Assembly (NCBI GenBank): GCA_938743325.2
Contig: OW568867.1
Location: 774,501 to 838,500, forward strand
Direction of reading: 5' to 3'
Source: Pycnococcus provasolii
Lineage: Eukaryota; Chlorophyta; Pseudoscourfieldiophyceae; Pseudoscourfieldiales; Pycnococcaceae
Length of the DNA stretch: 64,000 nucleotides
The first letter of the stretch is position 1; each line of letters starts with the position of its first letter. This document shows positions 8,015-17,149 of this stretch, in pieces. Both the position numbers and the translations under genes were made by a program. Under the pieces are notes generated by a model, which worked only from the letters and a program-made list of their open reading frames with translations, was not told the origin of the DNA and ran no database searches.

Positions 8015-11000
8015 TCATTTTTTTACAACGTCACGCGCACATACAAGCGCCTTCCACTTTCCATCGACCACTTCACCGGTCCAACTCACACGAACGTGAT
8101 CGTGGCGGGAGAGCACACCACACACAGGACCAGGGCGCGTCGCCTGGTCATTTAACCTCTCTCCGACACCACCTGCTGCTTTCTGCCTCATCTCTCTGCG
8201 GCTGGCGGCAGCGAGTGCGTCGTCCGACGGATCGAGCGTCGCACTGATGATCGTCGTTGCGTCCTCATCATCGGAAACTCGCAGCAAGAGTGGCAGTCCT
8301 CGTTCGTCTCCACGCTCGCCGAGCGCACCCCATCCCATGCTATACAGCGGTGGTACATCGAATGCGACGCCGACGCCTGCACGCTTGATACGAGCTCGTG
8401 CGATGAAGGCGCGCTTTGCCAAGCGTGCTCGTCTCTCCACCACCTCGCGCATCATTCGACGACGCTCCAGAAGCGCCTCAAGCCGTTCACGGCTACCGGG
8501 CTTACCAGGCAGCTGCTCATCTTCCTGCTCATCGTCGCCGTCGGCGTCGAGCGCGTCGTCAGCCACCTCCGCATCCTCCGCGTCATCGTCAGCCTCCCTC
8601 AGCGCACGGTCGCGAGCCTCTGCGCTCACAGCCGCCTTGCCAAGTAGGGGCACGGCATTTCCCACCGCGCCAAGCGCCGTGCCACGGATCCAAGCCATGT
8701 TCATCATGCGGAAGACGCCGCTACGCGACAGAAGCCGTGCAGCACGCTGCGACGAAGCATTCATGGCTTCGGCCTCCGCGGTGTCTTTGCGCAAGGCAGT
8801 CGGCGACCCAGGTCCCACCTCCTGCGTGAGAGATGCGCTAACGAGTTCAATGCCATCAACCTTGACAAGCTGCCCGAGCTCGTCGTGCCTGAGCAAGACG
8901 TAGGCACGTGGGGTTGATCCCGCCTGTCGCAGTGGTTCTTGAATGGTGGCCGAGCGCGCAGTCTCCATCTCGTCGCAAGAAAGACGTGCCCACTTCAGAT
9001 CTCGGCTGATGGCATCGATGTTGAATCGTTCTCCAGTCTTGCGTGCGCCGAGAATCGCTCCGGATGTGCTGGGAGCCCCACGCGTGGCAATACGCCGCCT
9101 CATGGTTGGAATGCTGTCGTCGTGTTCCGCAAAGACAACGCGACCTTGCAGCTGTCCAACGAGATCAATGAGTTGGGGAAGCGCCGCAATCTTGTCATCA
9201 GCATTCGCATCGCTAGCCTCTGACATTGCGATCTCGCCGCTGTCGTCGCCATCGTCATCGCCATCGTCGCCTATGTCTAGAAGGATCAGGTTTGCCTGGG
9301 AAAGCGAGGCAGACTCGTCTTCCGTAAGTGCCAATTCAGCATTCAGGCCGTAAAATCCAGGTGCGGGTCGCACTATCGTAGCACGCAGCGGCGGCGTACA
9401 AATGACTCCTGCGTTGTGCCATGCAGCGCGCTTTTCTTGCATCATTCGCAGAAGTCGCGTGCACGCGCCGGATGGCGCTCGTGCCGGAAGATCTGGCGCA
9501 TCTGGCGCAGGAAGTAGAACGACCACGACGTTTGCCGTCGTACTCTCGCTCGCCGTCGCGGAGCTAATCACGTCCGTCAGAACGCTGGCTGACACGTCGT
9601 GAGCATCTCCATCACCGCCCCAAAGATGTATGGGTCTCGGTGTTCGAGGAAAGCGTGGCGGTGGACACGTACCATGATTCGATGCAACTGGACATCGTAC
9701 GAAAGCATGACCATCTCGGTGACCTGAATAAGGATCGTCAAGGGAGGGAAGACCCGCGCCCGGGGCGACGGCAAAGCGGTACTGTATGGCTGACGATGCA
9801 GTGGTACCATCGTGCGCGACGATTTGACATGTCTCGTCGAACGCACCGAATGGACCGTCGTCGTCATCATCGTTGTCCATGTCATTTTTGCGGTGCTGCT
9901 TCTGTCGCGCAACATTCAGTGCCCATGCGCGCTTCTCGAGTTCGTCCAGCAAGTCCGGTATGGCGAGCGATCCCCAAGCAACATGACCGAATGCTTCGCG
10001 GTAGAATAGAACATCGCCAACTTCACCAGCAGGTTCCACGTCAAATCGCACGACATGCTTCGCGTCGTTGCAGCCTGCACGATCGTGGCCAGTTCGGATT
10101 TGGTTCATTTCCCCGTGGAGAATCTCGGCAACTGCCGGCGCATGCGCCAAACTTCCCACGTTGAGAAATCCCGCATCGGTTGCAAGTTCCGACGCCGCGA
10201 TGGGGCGCCACATACGCATGTCGTCATCGGCGCTGCGTACAACTGTGACAATGACATCACCCTCCCATCCTTCTTTCCGTGGGTCCGGCTGATGTCCCAG
10301 CCCCTCGAATATGATGGTGGTACCAAATTTCATGCCGCGATTCAACACCACGGAGACGCTGTCCTGTTCCATCGACTCGACGACGCGCGTCGCCGTCGTG
10401 CTCAGCACACGACGTTCAAAGTCGAGAGTTTGCCTCACACCGCCCTCTCGCAGCTGCGCGAGCGTCACCACGAAGGATAGAGGGATAGGCTTGGGTTTCC
10501 GAGCGAGCATATCCGCACGCTTTCGCGCCTCCTCCGCGCGTTTCTTGGCAGCACGCATCATCGCATCGTGGAGCGCCTTTTCGTACGCGCGTTCCTCCGC
10601 CTCGTTCGAAAACTTTGGCTTTTGCCACTTCGGCGATGCTGCACCATTTCCGTTTGCATCATTTCCTTCGTCATCTCTTCGAAAGCCGTTCATCGAGCGA
10701 GCAGCCTTCTCCTCGAATTCTCGTCTGAACTTCTCCTCTCTCTTCTTACGCAGCTCGAGGTCGTACTGCTTTCGCAGTTGATCGTCGCTGAGGATACGGT
10801 ATGCGTCGTGTATGCGCTTGAAGTCTTCTTCAGCGTTTTCGTTGTTGTCGTCGTGTCTTCTTTTGTCTGGGTGAAACACAAGTGCCAATTTCCGATATGC
10901 CTTTCTAACTTCCTTCATCGTCGCCAAGTCGTCGAGTTCCAGGAGCGTGTACAGCGTTTCGTCGTCTAGAAGTTGTGGCCGTCTTCTTTGTCTGTTCGCC

Positions 11001-11368
11001 GACTCTTGTCCCCCGCTTTGTTCGTTTTCTTGTTGTTGTGACGACGACGACGACGATGTCTTGGACCGTTTCCTTCTTTCGTCCGCTTCGTGCTGTTCTC
11101 TTTCTTGTTTCGATCTGAACGGCCGTTCCTCGCGTGCGGCTGCTTCCTCTTCGTATGCGTCGTCCAACTCGACGCGTCTATCTTTTTTCAGGTTTTCGCG
11201 TTTATGCATGGCTTCCACGATTTCCATCTGTTCGGGCGTGAGCGCGGGCGGCGTGTAGTACATTTTGCCAGGCACATATCCGACATGCCTCGCTTGGCGA
11301 GCAGCGAGCTGCTTTTTTTGTTGATTAAGCTCGTCGGGCGTGAGCGTGCCGTAGACACGGAGCGCCAT
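8015..11368 (-). CDS. Giant J-domain (DnaJ/HSP40-like) protein
   Basis: The frame is open further upstream, but the best start is the ATG at 11368; the extra upstream residues read as hydrophobic low complexity. This gives 1117 residues. The N-terminus has charged coiled-coil-like stretches, then a J domain at about 136-205 with DETLYTLLELDDLATMKEV and the HPD motif at 166-168, required to stimulate Hsp70 ATPase. After a basic helix comes a region like a DnaJ C-terminal substrate-binding domain (about 300-400, LSFVVTLAQLREGGVRQTL to GDVIVTVV), with no Gly/Phe or zinc-finger region. The remaining 700 or so residues match nothing I recognise and contain acidic runs. It is probably a specialised Hsp70 co-chaperone; compartment and client are unknown. 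Confidence 0.8.
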   Translation of the reverse strand: MALRVYGTLTPDELNQQKKQLAARQARHVGYVPGKMYYTPPALTPEQMEIVEAMHKRENLKKDRRVELDDAYEEEAAAREERPFRSKQEREQHEADERRKRSKTSSSSSSQQQENEQSGGQESANRQRRRPQLLDDETLYTLLELDDLATMKEVRKAYRKLALVFHPDKRRHDDNNENAEEDFKRIHDAYRILSDDQLRKQYDLELRKKREEKFRREFEEKAARSMNGFRRDDEGNDANGNGAASPKWQKPKFSNEAEERAYEKALHDAMMRAAKKRAEEARKRADMLARKPKPIPLSFVVTLAQLREGGVRQTLDFERRVLSTTATRVVESMEQDSVSVVLNRGMKFGTTIIFEGLGHQPDPRKEGWEGDVIVTVVRSADDDMRMWRPIAASELATDAGFLNVGSLAHAPAVAEILHGEMNQIRTGHDRAGCNDAKHVVRFDVEPAGEVGDVLFYREAFGHVAWGSLAIPDLLDELEKRAWALNVARQKQHRKNDMDNDDDDDGPFGAFDETCQIVAHDGTTASSAIQYRFAVAPGAGLPSLDDPYSGHRDGHAFVRCPVASNHGTCPPPRFPRTPRPIHLWGGDGDAHDVSASVLTDVISSATASESTTANVVVVLLPAPDAPDLPARAPSGACTRLLRMMQEKRAAWHNAGVICTPPLRATIVRPAPGFYGLNAELALTEDESASLSQANLILLDIGDDGDDDGDDSGEIAMSEASDANADDKIAALPQLIDLVGQLQGRVVFAEHDDSIPTMRRRIATRGAPSTSGAILGARKTGERFNIDAISRDLKWARLSCDEMETARSATIQEPLRQAGSTPRAYVLLRHDELGQLVKVDGIELVSASLTQEVGPGSPTALRKDTAEAEAMNASSQRAARLLSRSGVFRMMNMAWIRGTALGAVGNAVPLLGKAAVSAEARDRALREADDDAEDAEVADDALDADGDDEQEDEQLPGKPGSRERLEALLERRRMMREVVERRARLAKRAFIARARIKRAGVGVAFDVPPLYSMGWGALGERGDERGLPLLLRVSDDEDATTIISATLDPSDDALAAASRREMRQKAAGGVGERLNDQATRPGPVCGVLSRHDHVRVSWTGEVVDGKWKALVCARDVVKK

Positions 11369-11863
11369 AGGAGCCAGACCAATACCAATCCAATGAAACC
11401 CAACGAATCCAAAGAAAAACGAACGAGTGAACGAATGAACGAATGAATGAAGATGAACCAGTGAATCAACCACACCACACCACACTACTAAGCAACACAG
11501 TAACACAAGCACAAGAAGAAGTCCAAGGAGATTCAAAAGTCCAAGAAGCACACGCAGACGCAGACGCAGAGGAAGCAGACGCAGACGAGTTGGACATTTC
11601 TCGGAAAACAATCAATCCGAGAAACGAAACTTTAACGTCTCCCCAGGGGGAAACACAAAACGGAATTGGAATAACGGAACGGGTTTATCGGCAACACCAC
11701 ACCACACCATACAAGGAGTTTGGGTTAGATTAGGGGTTGGGCGGTTACCTCCGAGGAGGTTCCTCCGAGGTCCAAGGGGAGCGGTCCGGGGGGTTCGGGT
11801 TCGGGTTTCGGTTTCGGTTCGGGTTCTCCCAAAAAATTACTGAAGAATGGGCAATTCACAGAG
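11369..11863. other. Intergenic, low-complexity GC-rich motifs
   Basis: 495 bp between the J-protein start and the UBX-protein stop. It contains TTCGGG-type hexamers at about 11797-11824, a small inverted repeat around 11750-11780 with CCTCCGAGG copies, and a run of imperfect AGACGC units at about 11549-11585. No coding frame is supported. Confidence 0.55.
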
Positions 11864-13384
11864 CTATGAAGAATGTTCGATAAACAACGCCATCTGACCA
11901 CCAGAGACGGAGTCACCCATCGCCTCCGCGAGTGTGCTATCCAGCACAGTGGCATCAATCACCTTACGGGGATATGAAGTCACGAGACGGAATGATTCTG
12001 GCACCTTCTCGTCAGCCGGAAGCGAGCTCACCCACGCGTACAGTTCACCGACGCGCGCGTCAGCGAAGAAGCGGCGCTCCTTACGCCCACCACCTGGTGT
12101 GCGAACGAGGATGCGTGCCACCTTGGCGCCGGAGGGACTTACCGCGTCCGCCGCAGGCTCGTCTGGTACCTCTGGTAGCTTGGGAGCCGCCGGCTCCTCG
12201 TCGACGCGAGGCGCCTCGGCCTGCGCCACCGATGCCGCGGATGCGATGCGATCAGCTGCCGCTGCAGGCTGCCCCTCCATGCTCGCGGCAATTGCTGCTG
12301 CGAGCTGAGCATCCTCGTCCATGTCGACCACGGAAGGATGCGCCGCCGACGCCGCGGATGCGATGCGATTTGCTGCCGAGTTGCCTGCGATGGACGGCGG
12401 CACCTCACCACTCTTCGGCCCCTTGTGGAGCATGAGCGGCTCGAGCAGAGCGAGCATGCGTTCGGGCGTGGGCATGGACGCCAATCCTGCCTCAGGCGAA
12501 GGCGTCCACATAAATGAGCATGCCATGCCCGTGAGCGGGTCGACGCCGAACACCGTGGGTAGTGTCGTGCACCGATACGATGCGTACAGGCGCGCGCCTT
12601 CGTCCGTGTCGTATGCCACCTGGTAGAAGACGAAGGACGACGATATGGCGCTCTGCACAACTTCGTCAGCCCACACGTCGCGGTTGAGCGCGTGCGAGGC
12701 GAACTCGTCGCCGCTTTGTATGTTGACGATGAGAAACCTGTCAAGTTCAAGCGCGTGCTGCTTCGCGCCCTGAAATCCTCCCGTTCCCTTGTACATGATG
12801 GCGACTGGCGGTTCGAATAGCTTGGCAAGCGCCGACGCCGAGTTGTTTGGTTCTGTGGTTGGGTCTGCTGCTGCGTTGGCCGCGGCAATTCTCGCGCTCG
12901 ATCTCGTCGCGGCGGTGCCTCCGACCGTTTGGTCATCCCAGTTTGCCGTTCCGAACGACGCGGATGCTTGGTTTTGCTGGTTGGAAGCGTTCCACCGCGG
13001 CATGGTTCTTGCCGCAGCGTGCGGATCGCCGTACAGCGTGTCGTACGTCTGCGGCAGTGCAGCGCGCACTGCGTCGTCGTCCATTGTGTCGTTGTCGTTG
13101 ACCGCCGCGGCACGCATGGCGTCTTCTCGTTCGAGCCTCTGCGCCATTTCCAAATCCGACTCCTGAAAGCTTTGTTGATTGTGCGCGTGGGCAGTTGGCC
13201 CGGGTTGTGCCTCCGAGCGCGCGCCCCCTGCGCCGTATCCGTCCGCCTTCATGGCAAGGTACAGCGCCGCCGCTTCTTCGAGGTTGTTCCCGCACGTGTC
13301 GAGTACTTGCGACGCCTCTTGGGTGGTGCACTGGAACATCGCGACGAGTGACGCGACGTTCATGTTCATGTTCAAGGGCTCCAT
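11864..13384 (-). CDS. UBA-UAS-UBX domain protein (UBXD7-like p97/Cdc48 adaptor)
   Basis: The ATG at 13384 gives 506 residues. Residues about 9-50 look like a UBA domain (LVAMFQCTTQEASQVLDTCG, EEAAALYLAM). A thioredoxin-like UAS domain follows at about 160-300, with FLIVNIQSGDEFASHALNRD and VFYQVAYD. DEDAQLAAAIAASM near 335 is a ubiquitin-interacting-motif-like helix. The C-terminal 85 residues form a UBX domain (ARILVRTPGGGRKERRFF to QMALFIEHSS). This order is that of UBXD7/Ubx5-type adaptors, which recruit Cdc48/p97 to ubiquitylated substrates in cytosol or nucleus. The C-terminus, Ala-rich linkers and UAS domain are all uninterrupted. The gene is divergent from a GDT1-type transporter. Confidence 0.87.
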   Translation of the reverse strand: MEPLNMNMNVASLVAMFQCTTQEASQVLDTCGNNLEEAAALYLAMKADGYGAGGARSEAQPGPTAHAHNQQSFQESDLEMAQRLEREDAMRAAAVNDNDTMDDDAVRAALPQTYDTLYGDPHAAARTMPRWNASNQQNQASASFGTANWDDQTVGGTAATRSSARIAAANAAADPTTEPNNSASALAKLFEPPVAIMYKGTGGFQGAKQHALELDRFLIVNIQSGDEFASHALNRDVWADEVVQSAISSSFVFYQVAYDTDEGARLYASYRCTTLPTVFGVDPLTGMACSFMWTPSPEAGLASMPTPERMLALLEPLMLHKGPKSGEVPPSIAGNSAANRIASAASAAHPSVVDMDEDAQLAAAIAASMEGQPAAAADRIASAASVAQAEAPRVDEEPAAPKLPEVPDEPAADAVSPSGAKVARILVRTPGGGRKERRFFADARVGELYAWVSSLPADEKVPESFRLVTSYPRKVIDATVLDSTLAEAMGDSVSGGQMALFIEHSS

Positions 13385-13790
13385 GATGATGCCAAAAGCG
13401 AAGGGGGAAAAGGGGGAAGGGGGGAGGGGGGACGCGCGAAACACAAAGACAAAAGAAGACAAAGACGCGTGTGCGTGTGTGTGTTTGTGGTCTCCAGCGA
13501 GAGGGGCAGAATGGAAACCCGAACCCTAACCCTAACCCTAACCCTAACCCTAACCTGAGGGGTAGGGTTTGTCCCCCATACTTGTTTTCTCTTTTGTTTT
13601 TTAGGTTAGGGTTTTCCGTGTTCCTCTCCCGAAATCCGGCTCCTTGGTTTAGCTGGAGCTGTCCGGAGCGTTGAATCTTCTTCTGTCATCTGTGAAATCT
13701 CGGGATCGACCGATCACGCTTTTGTACAAGCACGGTGTATCTGTGTATCTTGGCTTTGGTGTATCTTTGTCTTCTTCATTATTGTCTTTG
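13385..13790. promoter_or_regulatory. Bidirectional promoter region with inverted telomere-like motifs
   Basis: 406 bp separate the start codons of the divergent UBX and GDT1-type genes, so both promoters must be here. The region holds a G-rich run next to the UBX start, the CCCTAA tract and the opposed TTAGG motif. The regulatory role is inferred from position only. Confidence 0.5.
13524..13555. repeat. Five perfect CCCTAA units (interstitial telomere-like tract)
   Basis: Five tandem CCCTAA copies plus a partial unit lie about 140 bp upstream of the UBX start. A second tract in the opposite orientation, TTAGGTTAGGG, lies at 13601-13611 on the side of the divergent transporter gene. Together they flank the shared promoter region. 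Confidence 0.85.
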
Positions 13791-14573
13791 ATGTCCGTGC
13801 AGCAATCAACATCTTTAGCAGATGGGGTAGGGGTAAGCTACCTCGAAGGCACACTAAAGTCTCTCGGCATGATATGCGTGTCCGAACTTGGGGATAAGAC
13901 GTTCTTCATTGCGGCGGTTCTCGCCATGAGACACAGCCGACGTGTCGTCTTTGGAGCGTGCTGGGGGGCACTCGCGCTCATGACCATCTTGTCGGCTTTC
14001 ATGGGATTTCTTGCGCCTTCACTGCTGTCACGCAAGTACACACACATCTTGTCATGTGGCCTTTTCCTATTCTTTGGACTCCGCAGCCTCTACGAGGTGG
14101 CGTCGTCCTCCAGCTCGCTCAAAGGGAAAGCACAAGGGGAACTCAGAGAAGTTGAAGAGGAACTGTCCGCAGGAGAAACGTCGCCGGCGTCCGCGCACGA
14201 AAATGGGGTCGAGAACGGAGGCACGTCGTCGTCTCCAGAAAAACGCAAACTGGAAGGCGACAGAACGGGTGTCGGATATGCAGGACGTACGACACTCCTG
14301 CGCATTTTTTCGCCTTTCTTCCTGCAGGCGTTCACCATGACCTTCTTAGCGGAGTGGGGAGATAAGAGCCAAATCAGCACAGTCGCCATGGCTGCGCAGG
14401 ATGGTCTGCTCGGTGTCGCGCTCGGAGGCGTGCTTGGACATGCGGTGTGCACTGGTATGGCCGTCGTGGGCGGACGCGAGATGGGAACGGTCGTGAGCGA
14501 GCGCACCGTCGAGTTCGTCGCGGGCGTTCTGTTCGTGCTCTTCGGACTACACGCCTGGTTCGAGGGTGCTTAA
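13791..14573 (+). CDS. GDT1/TMEM165 (UPF0016) family cation transporter
   Basis: 260 residues from the first ATG in frame at 13791; the frame is open upstream but without an ATG. Two copies of the family signature E-x-G-D-K-[TS] are present: ELGDKTF in the first half and EWGDKSQ in the second. Each lies in a three-helix repeat, the hallmark of this family of Mn2+/Ca2+ to H+ antiporters. The halves are joined by a polar, acidic loop of about 75 residues. Relatives work in the Golgi (TMEM165/Gdt1), thylakoid (PAM71) or plastid envelope (CMT1). No clear transit peptide is visible from this start, so the compartment is open. Family call strong; substrate inferred. Confidence 0.88.
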   Translation: MSVQQSTSLADGVGVSYLEGTLKSLGMICVSELGDKTFFIAAVLAMRHSRRVVFGACWGALALMTILSAFMGFLAPSLLSRKYTHILSCGLFLFFGLRSLYEVASSSSSLKGKAQGELREVEEELSAGETSPASAHENGVENGGTSSSPEKRKLEGDRTGVGYAGRTTLLRIFSPFFLQAFTMTFLAEWGDKSQISTVAMAAQDGLLGVALGGVLGHAVCTGMAVVGGREMGTVVSERTVEFVAGVLFVLFGLHAWFEGA

Positions 14574-14722
14574 GGAGTGATCGAGAGTCGCTGTGCACAG
14601 CATGTACTTTATCTGGCTGGTAACGAGCCATTCCGAATATTCCCCCTTCGGTTTTCCCCGCCTTTTTTCCCCCGGCAGCACAGGGGAACACCCTTGCATT
14701 TTCCCCCTCCCAGTGGGGGCTC

Positions 14723-15277
14723 ATGTCCACATGGGCAGAAGAGTGCTGCGACGATACGCTCCATGTTGGTGCGGTTGGCGCGGTTGATAATACCTCGTTG
14801 AGTGCCGCGGTTGTGTCCCGTGACCGTGACCTTGCTGACGACTCTCAGCAAGGTCACCGCGCTTGGTGGTCTTTGGGTCCCGCGTGGTCAGAGGCGGTGA
14901 CAACGACGTCAACATCCTCTGCGCAGAGACCGCCATCCTCTCGCAGAGACCACTCTTCTCGCGATCGAGGCGGGCGGAGGGACGGAGGCGGAAGGGGCGG
15001 TGGTTCACGAGGTCGTTCCGGAGGACGTCGCGACGGCACGCGGTCAACTCGTGGCGATCGACCTCCTCACCAAGCAGGACGGGGTCGAGGCCACCACCCT
15101 GAGGGCCACTCCCGAGGAGGTGTTCCCGAGGATACACAGAGGCACGGGAACGCAGGAGGTCAGCATGCGCCTCGTCAACATCGGCAGGCGCCTCGTCAGC
15201 ACGCGCCTCAGAGTCAGCCGCAACCTCAGGTGGCCGCGCGTAACCGTTTCGCGGACTTGCTGGACAGCGACGTCTAA
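14723..15277 (+). CDS. RG/RGG-rich low-complexity protein (putative RNA-binding)
   Basis: ATG at 14723, 184 residues. The N-terminal 70 residues show no domain. Residues about 75-135 are dominated by Arg, Gly, Asp and Ser, including GGRRDGGGRGGGSRGRSGGR, an RGG-box composition common in RNA-binding and stress-granule proteins and often Arg-methylated. The C-terminus RNRFADLLDSDV is acidic and well defined, which supports a real gene end. It precedes the SETD3-like gene on the same strand by 112 bp. A perfect 13-bp inverted repeat lies inside the frame at 14826-14857. The opposite strand has an equally long frame, but it overlaps the next gene. Composition-based call only. Confidence 0.5.
   Translation: MSTWAEECCDDTLHVGAVGAVDNTSLSAAVVSRDRDLADDSQQGHRAWWSLGPAWSEAVTTTSTSSAQRPPSSRRDHSSRDRGGRRDGGGRGGGSRGRSGGRRDGTRSTRGDRPPHQAGRGRGHHPEGHSRGGVPEDTQRHGNAGGQHAPRQHRQAPRQHAPQSQPQPQVAARNRFADLLDSDV
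14826..14857. repeat. Perfect 13-bp inverted repeat, 6-nt loop
   Basis: GTGACCTTGCTGA and its exact reverse complement TCAGCAAGGTCAC, separated by CGACTC. It begins about 100 nt inside the RG-rich frame and could form a stable mRNA hairpin near the translation start. Confidence 0.8.
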
Positions 15278-15388
15278 GAGAATTGTACAAAAAACGGTAA
15301 CCCCGAATTCTTTCTGTTTGGACCCCGTTCTGCGTGGTCGGGGTTGGTTCCAAAAGAGGTTCCAAGAAATCATGCTGTGATACATCGT

Positions 15389-17149
15389 ATGACTGCCTTG
15401 CACGCAGCGGAGGAGGAGTGGTGCTCGCTCGCACTCGACACAGAGCGCCTGTGCGAGCAAGAACTACCCGCCACTCCCGACATCCTCCCGTCATGGCGAC
15501 GTCTACGCGAAGCCTTGCACCGCCTCGAACACGTGGAAAACACCATCAACACTTCGGCGCTTGGGGAGGAGCTTGGGGACTTGTCATCATCCAAAGGGAG
15601 TCCAGTGGCGTCGCGACAAGAACGCCTCGACGATCTCATGACGTGGTTACAGCAGAAGCACGGCGCGTTCGACGACGAGGATAACCACGACAGCAGCAGC
15701 AAGCCGTTGGTGCGTGCAGCCGCAACGGGAACAGAAGGAGGGGGTGGACTCATTGCCGCGCGGAAGTGCGACGCCGGCGACGTCATCGCACGCGTGCCAC
15801 GCAAGGCGATGATCACCGAGGACGACGCGCTCGACGACCCGCTCGTCTCCGCAATCCTAAACGTGGACGCGCTACCGGCACTGGTTCCCGCACTCGCTAT
15901 CACTCTGCACCTTCTCAGGCTGACGGCGGCTGTGGAGAGTGGGGACGACGAGTGCGAGCTGGCACCTTACGTTCGTGCGCTACCGCACTTTGATTGCACA
16001 AACAACGACGGTGTCAGCATACCGGCGAATTGGGACAATGACGCAATCGAGCTGCTGACGGGCGTGCCTGATGCGGCGGTGGCGGCGTACAAGAGCGAGC
16101 GAGACCTCGTGCGGCAGTACTTTCGCATGCATCGCGCACTCGACGCCGCATCGGAGGGTCGACCCAATGCGACGAGCGCAGACACACATAGCGGTTCGGC
16201 CTGGCACAAGAAAGGCTTGCCCAAGTCGCTCGCGTTGGCGCCGGGTACACTGACATGGCGGCAGTTCCGTCGCGTCGCAGGATGCGTCAGTACCCGCGTC
16301 AATGACCTGCCACCAGCGAACGGCGTGTCGAAAGCGAATGCCAGAGCGAAGACGAGGAAGACGACTGCGCAGCCAACGGAGGCGCACAAGCGTGCACGTG
16401 CGTTGGCATCTTCCCGTCCATCACGACTCGCGCTTGTGCCTCTGTTTGACCTCGCCAATCACGACGCTGCGTTGCACCCATCCATCGCACCGCACGCAGC
16501 TGCAGCTGGATTGGCACGCGACGACGGCGCGCTCGTGTTTGCGGCGCCCGCTCCATGCGACGAGGGGGAAGAGCTGCGCATGTTTTACGGCGAGCGCGCT
16601 GCGATTTCCAGTCTCGTGCACAACGGCTTCGTCGCGACGATGCCTGGCACGATCGACCAGCCTCCGTACGTGCTTGGTGACGATACGCTTCTTGCTGGTG
16701 GAGACATTGAGCGTCTGAAGATGGCGCTGGCGGCAAGCGCGGGTGCTGTTCGCCTGCTTGCGTCGGACGGCGTTCACGTGTGCGCTGGAACGTCCGCGTG
16801 GCTGGATGCATGTGTGGCAAGCTTGCAAGCTCAAGAAGACGACGCCGCGTCATTCAAGTCTGCTATACGCAACGTCGTCATGCACGCGGTATCGTCGCGC
16901 AAGGATCCTGACGCCGCTCCAGTGCCGGTGGCGATCATGACGCTCAACGAGAAGCACAAAAGTGCGCTGCGTCGTATCGTGTCGAGCGTCGTGGAGGCAT
17001 GGCACCCGTCTGTTCTATCTCGACTTAGACGTGGTGGTAGTAGTAATAGTGGTGGCATCGGCGGCGGCAGCGTCTGCGATTCGGTGAGCCGACTGGTGAG
17101 CAGTCTTGGGGGCGACGCGGTTGTTAAGCTGTACGATTCGCTACCTTGA
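15389..17149 (+). CDS. SETD3/Rubisco-LSMT-like SET-domain methyltransferase
   Basis: First ATG at 15389; 586 residues. The SET core starts with GGGGLIAARKCDAGDVIARVP at about 108-130, has an inserted iSET-type helical region, then LALVPLFDLANHD at about 346-358 with the Asn-His pair of the pseudoknot and MFYGERA at about 397-403 carrying the catalytic tyrosine region. After it comes a helical domain like the Rubisco LSMT substrate-binding domain (SSLVHNGFVATMPG onward). In this class the enzymes methylate lysine or, for SETD3, actin histidine, so the substrate cannot be read from sequence. The region before SET (about 100 residues) is acidic and helical, without a clear transit peptide. An Arg/Lys-rich insert at about 320-345 separates parts of the SET domain. 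Confidence 0.85.
   Translation: MTALHAAEEEWCSLALDTERLCEQELPATPDILPSWRRLREALHRLEHVENTINTSALGEELGDLSSSKGSPVASRQERLDDLMTWLQQKHGAFDDEDNHDSSSKPLVRAAATGTEGGGGLIAARKCDAGDVIARVPRKAMITEDDALDDPLVSAILNVDALPALVPALAITLHLLRLTAAVESGDDECELAPYVRALPHFDCTNNDGVSIPANWDNDAIELLTGVPDAAVAAYKSERDLVRQYFRMHRALDAASEGRPNATSADTHSGSAWHKKGLPKSLALAPGTLTWRQFRRVAGCVSTRVNDLPPANGVSKANARAKTRKTTAQPTEAHKRARALASSRPSRLALVPLFDLANHDAALHPSIAPHAAAAGLARDDGALVFAAPAPCDEGEELRMFYGERAAISSLVHNGFVATMPGTIDQPPYVLGDDTLLAGGDIERLKMALAASAGAVRLLASDGVHVCAGTSAWLDACVASLQAQEDDAASFKSAIRNVVMHAVSSRKDPDAAPVPVAIMTLNEKHKSALRRIVSSVVEAWHPSVLSRLRRGGSSNSGGIGGGSVCDSVSRLVSSLGGDAVVKLYDSLP

Noticed and set aside
9577-9915. Second gene on the minus strand inside the J-protein region
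   Set aside because: It is another reading frame of the long J-protein gene and contains no motif.
13524-13555. Telomere or chromosome end
   Set aside because: Only five units, flanked on both sides by intact genes, and similar short tracts occur across the window.
14721-15494. 257-codon frame on the minus strand opposite the RG-rich gene
   Set aside because: It runs into the SETD3-like gene start, lacks domain features and has no matching promoter space.
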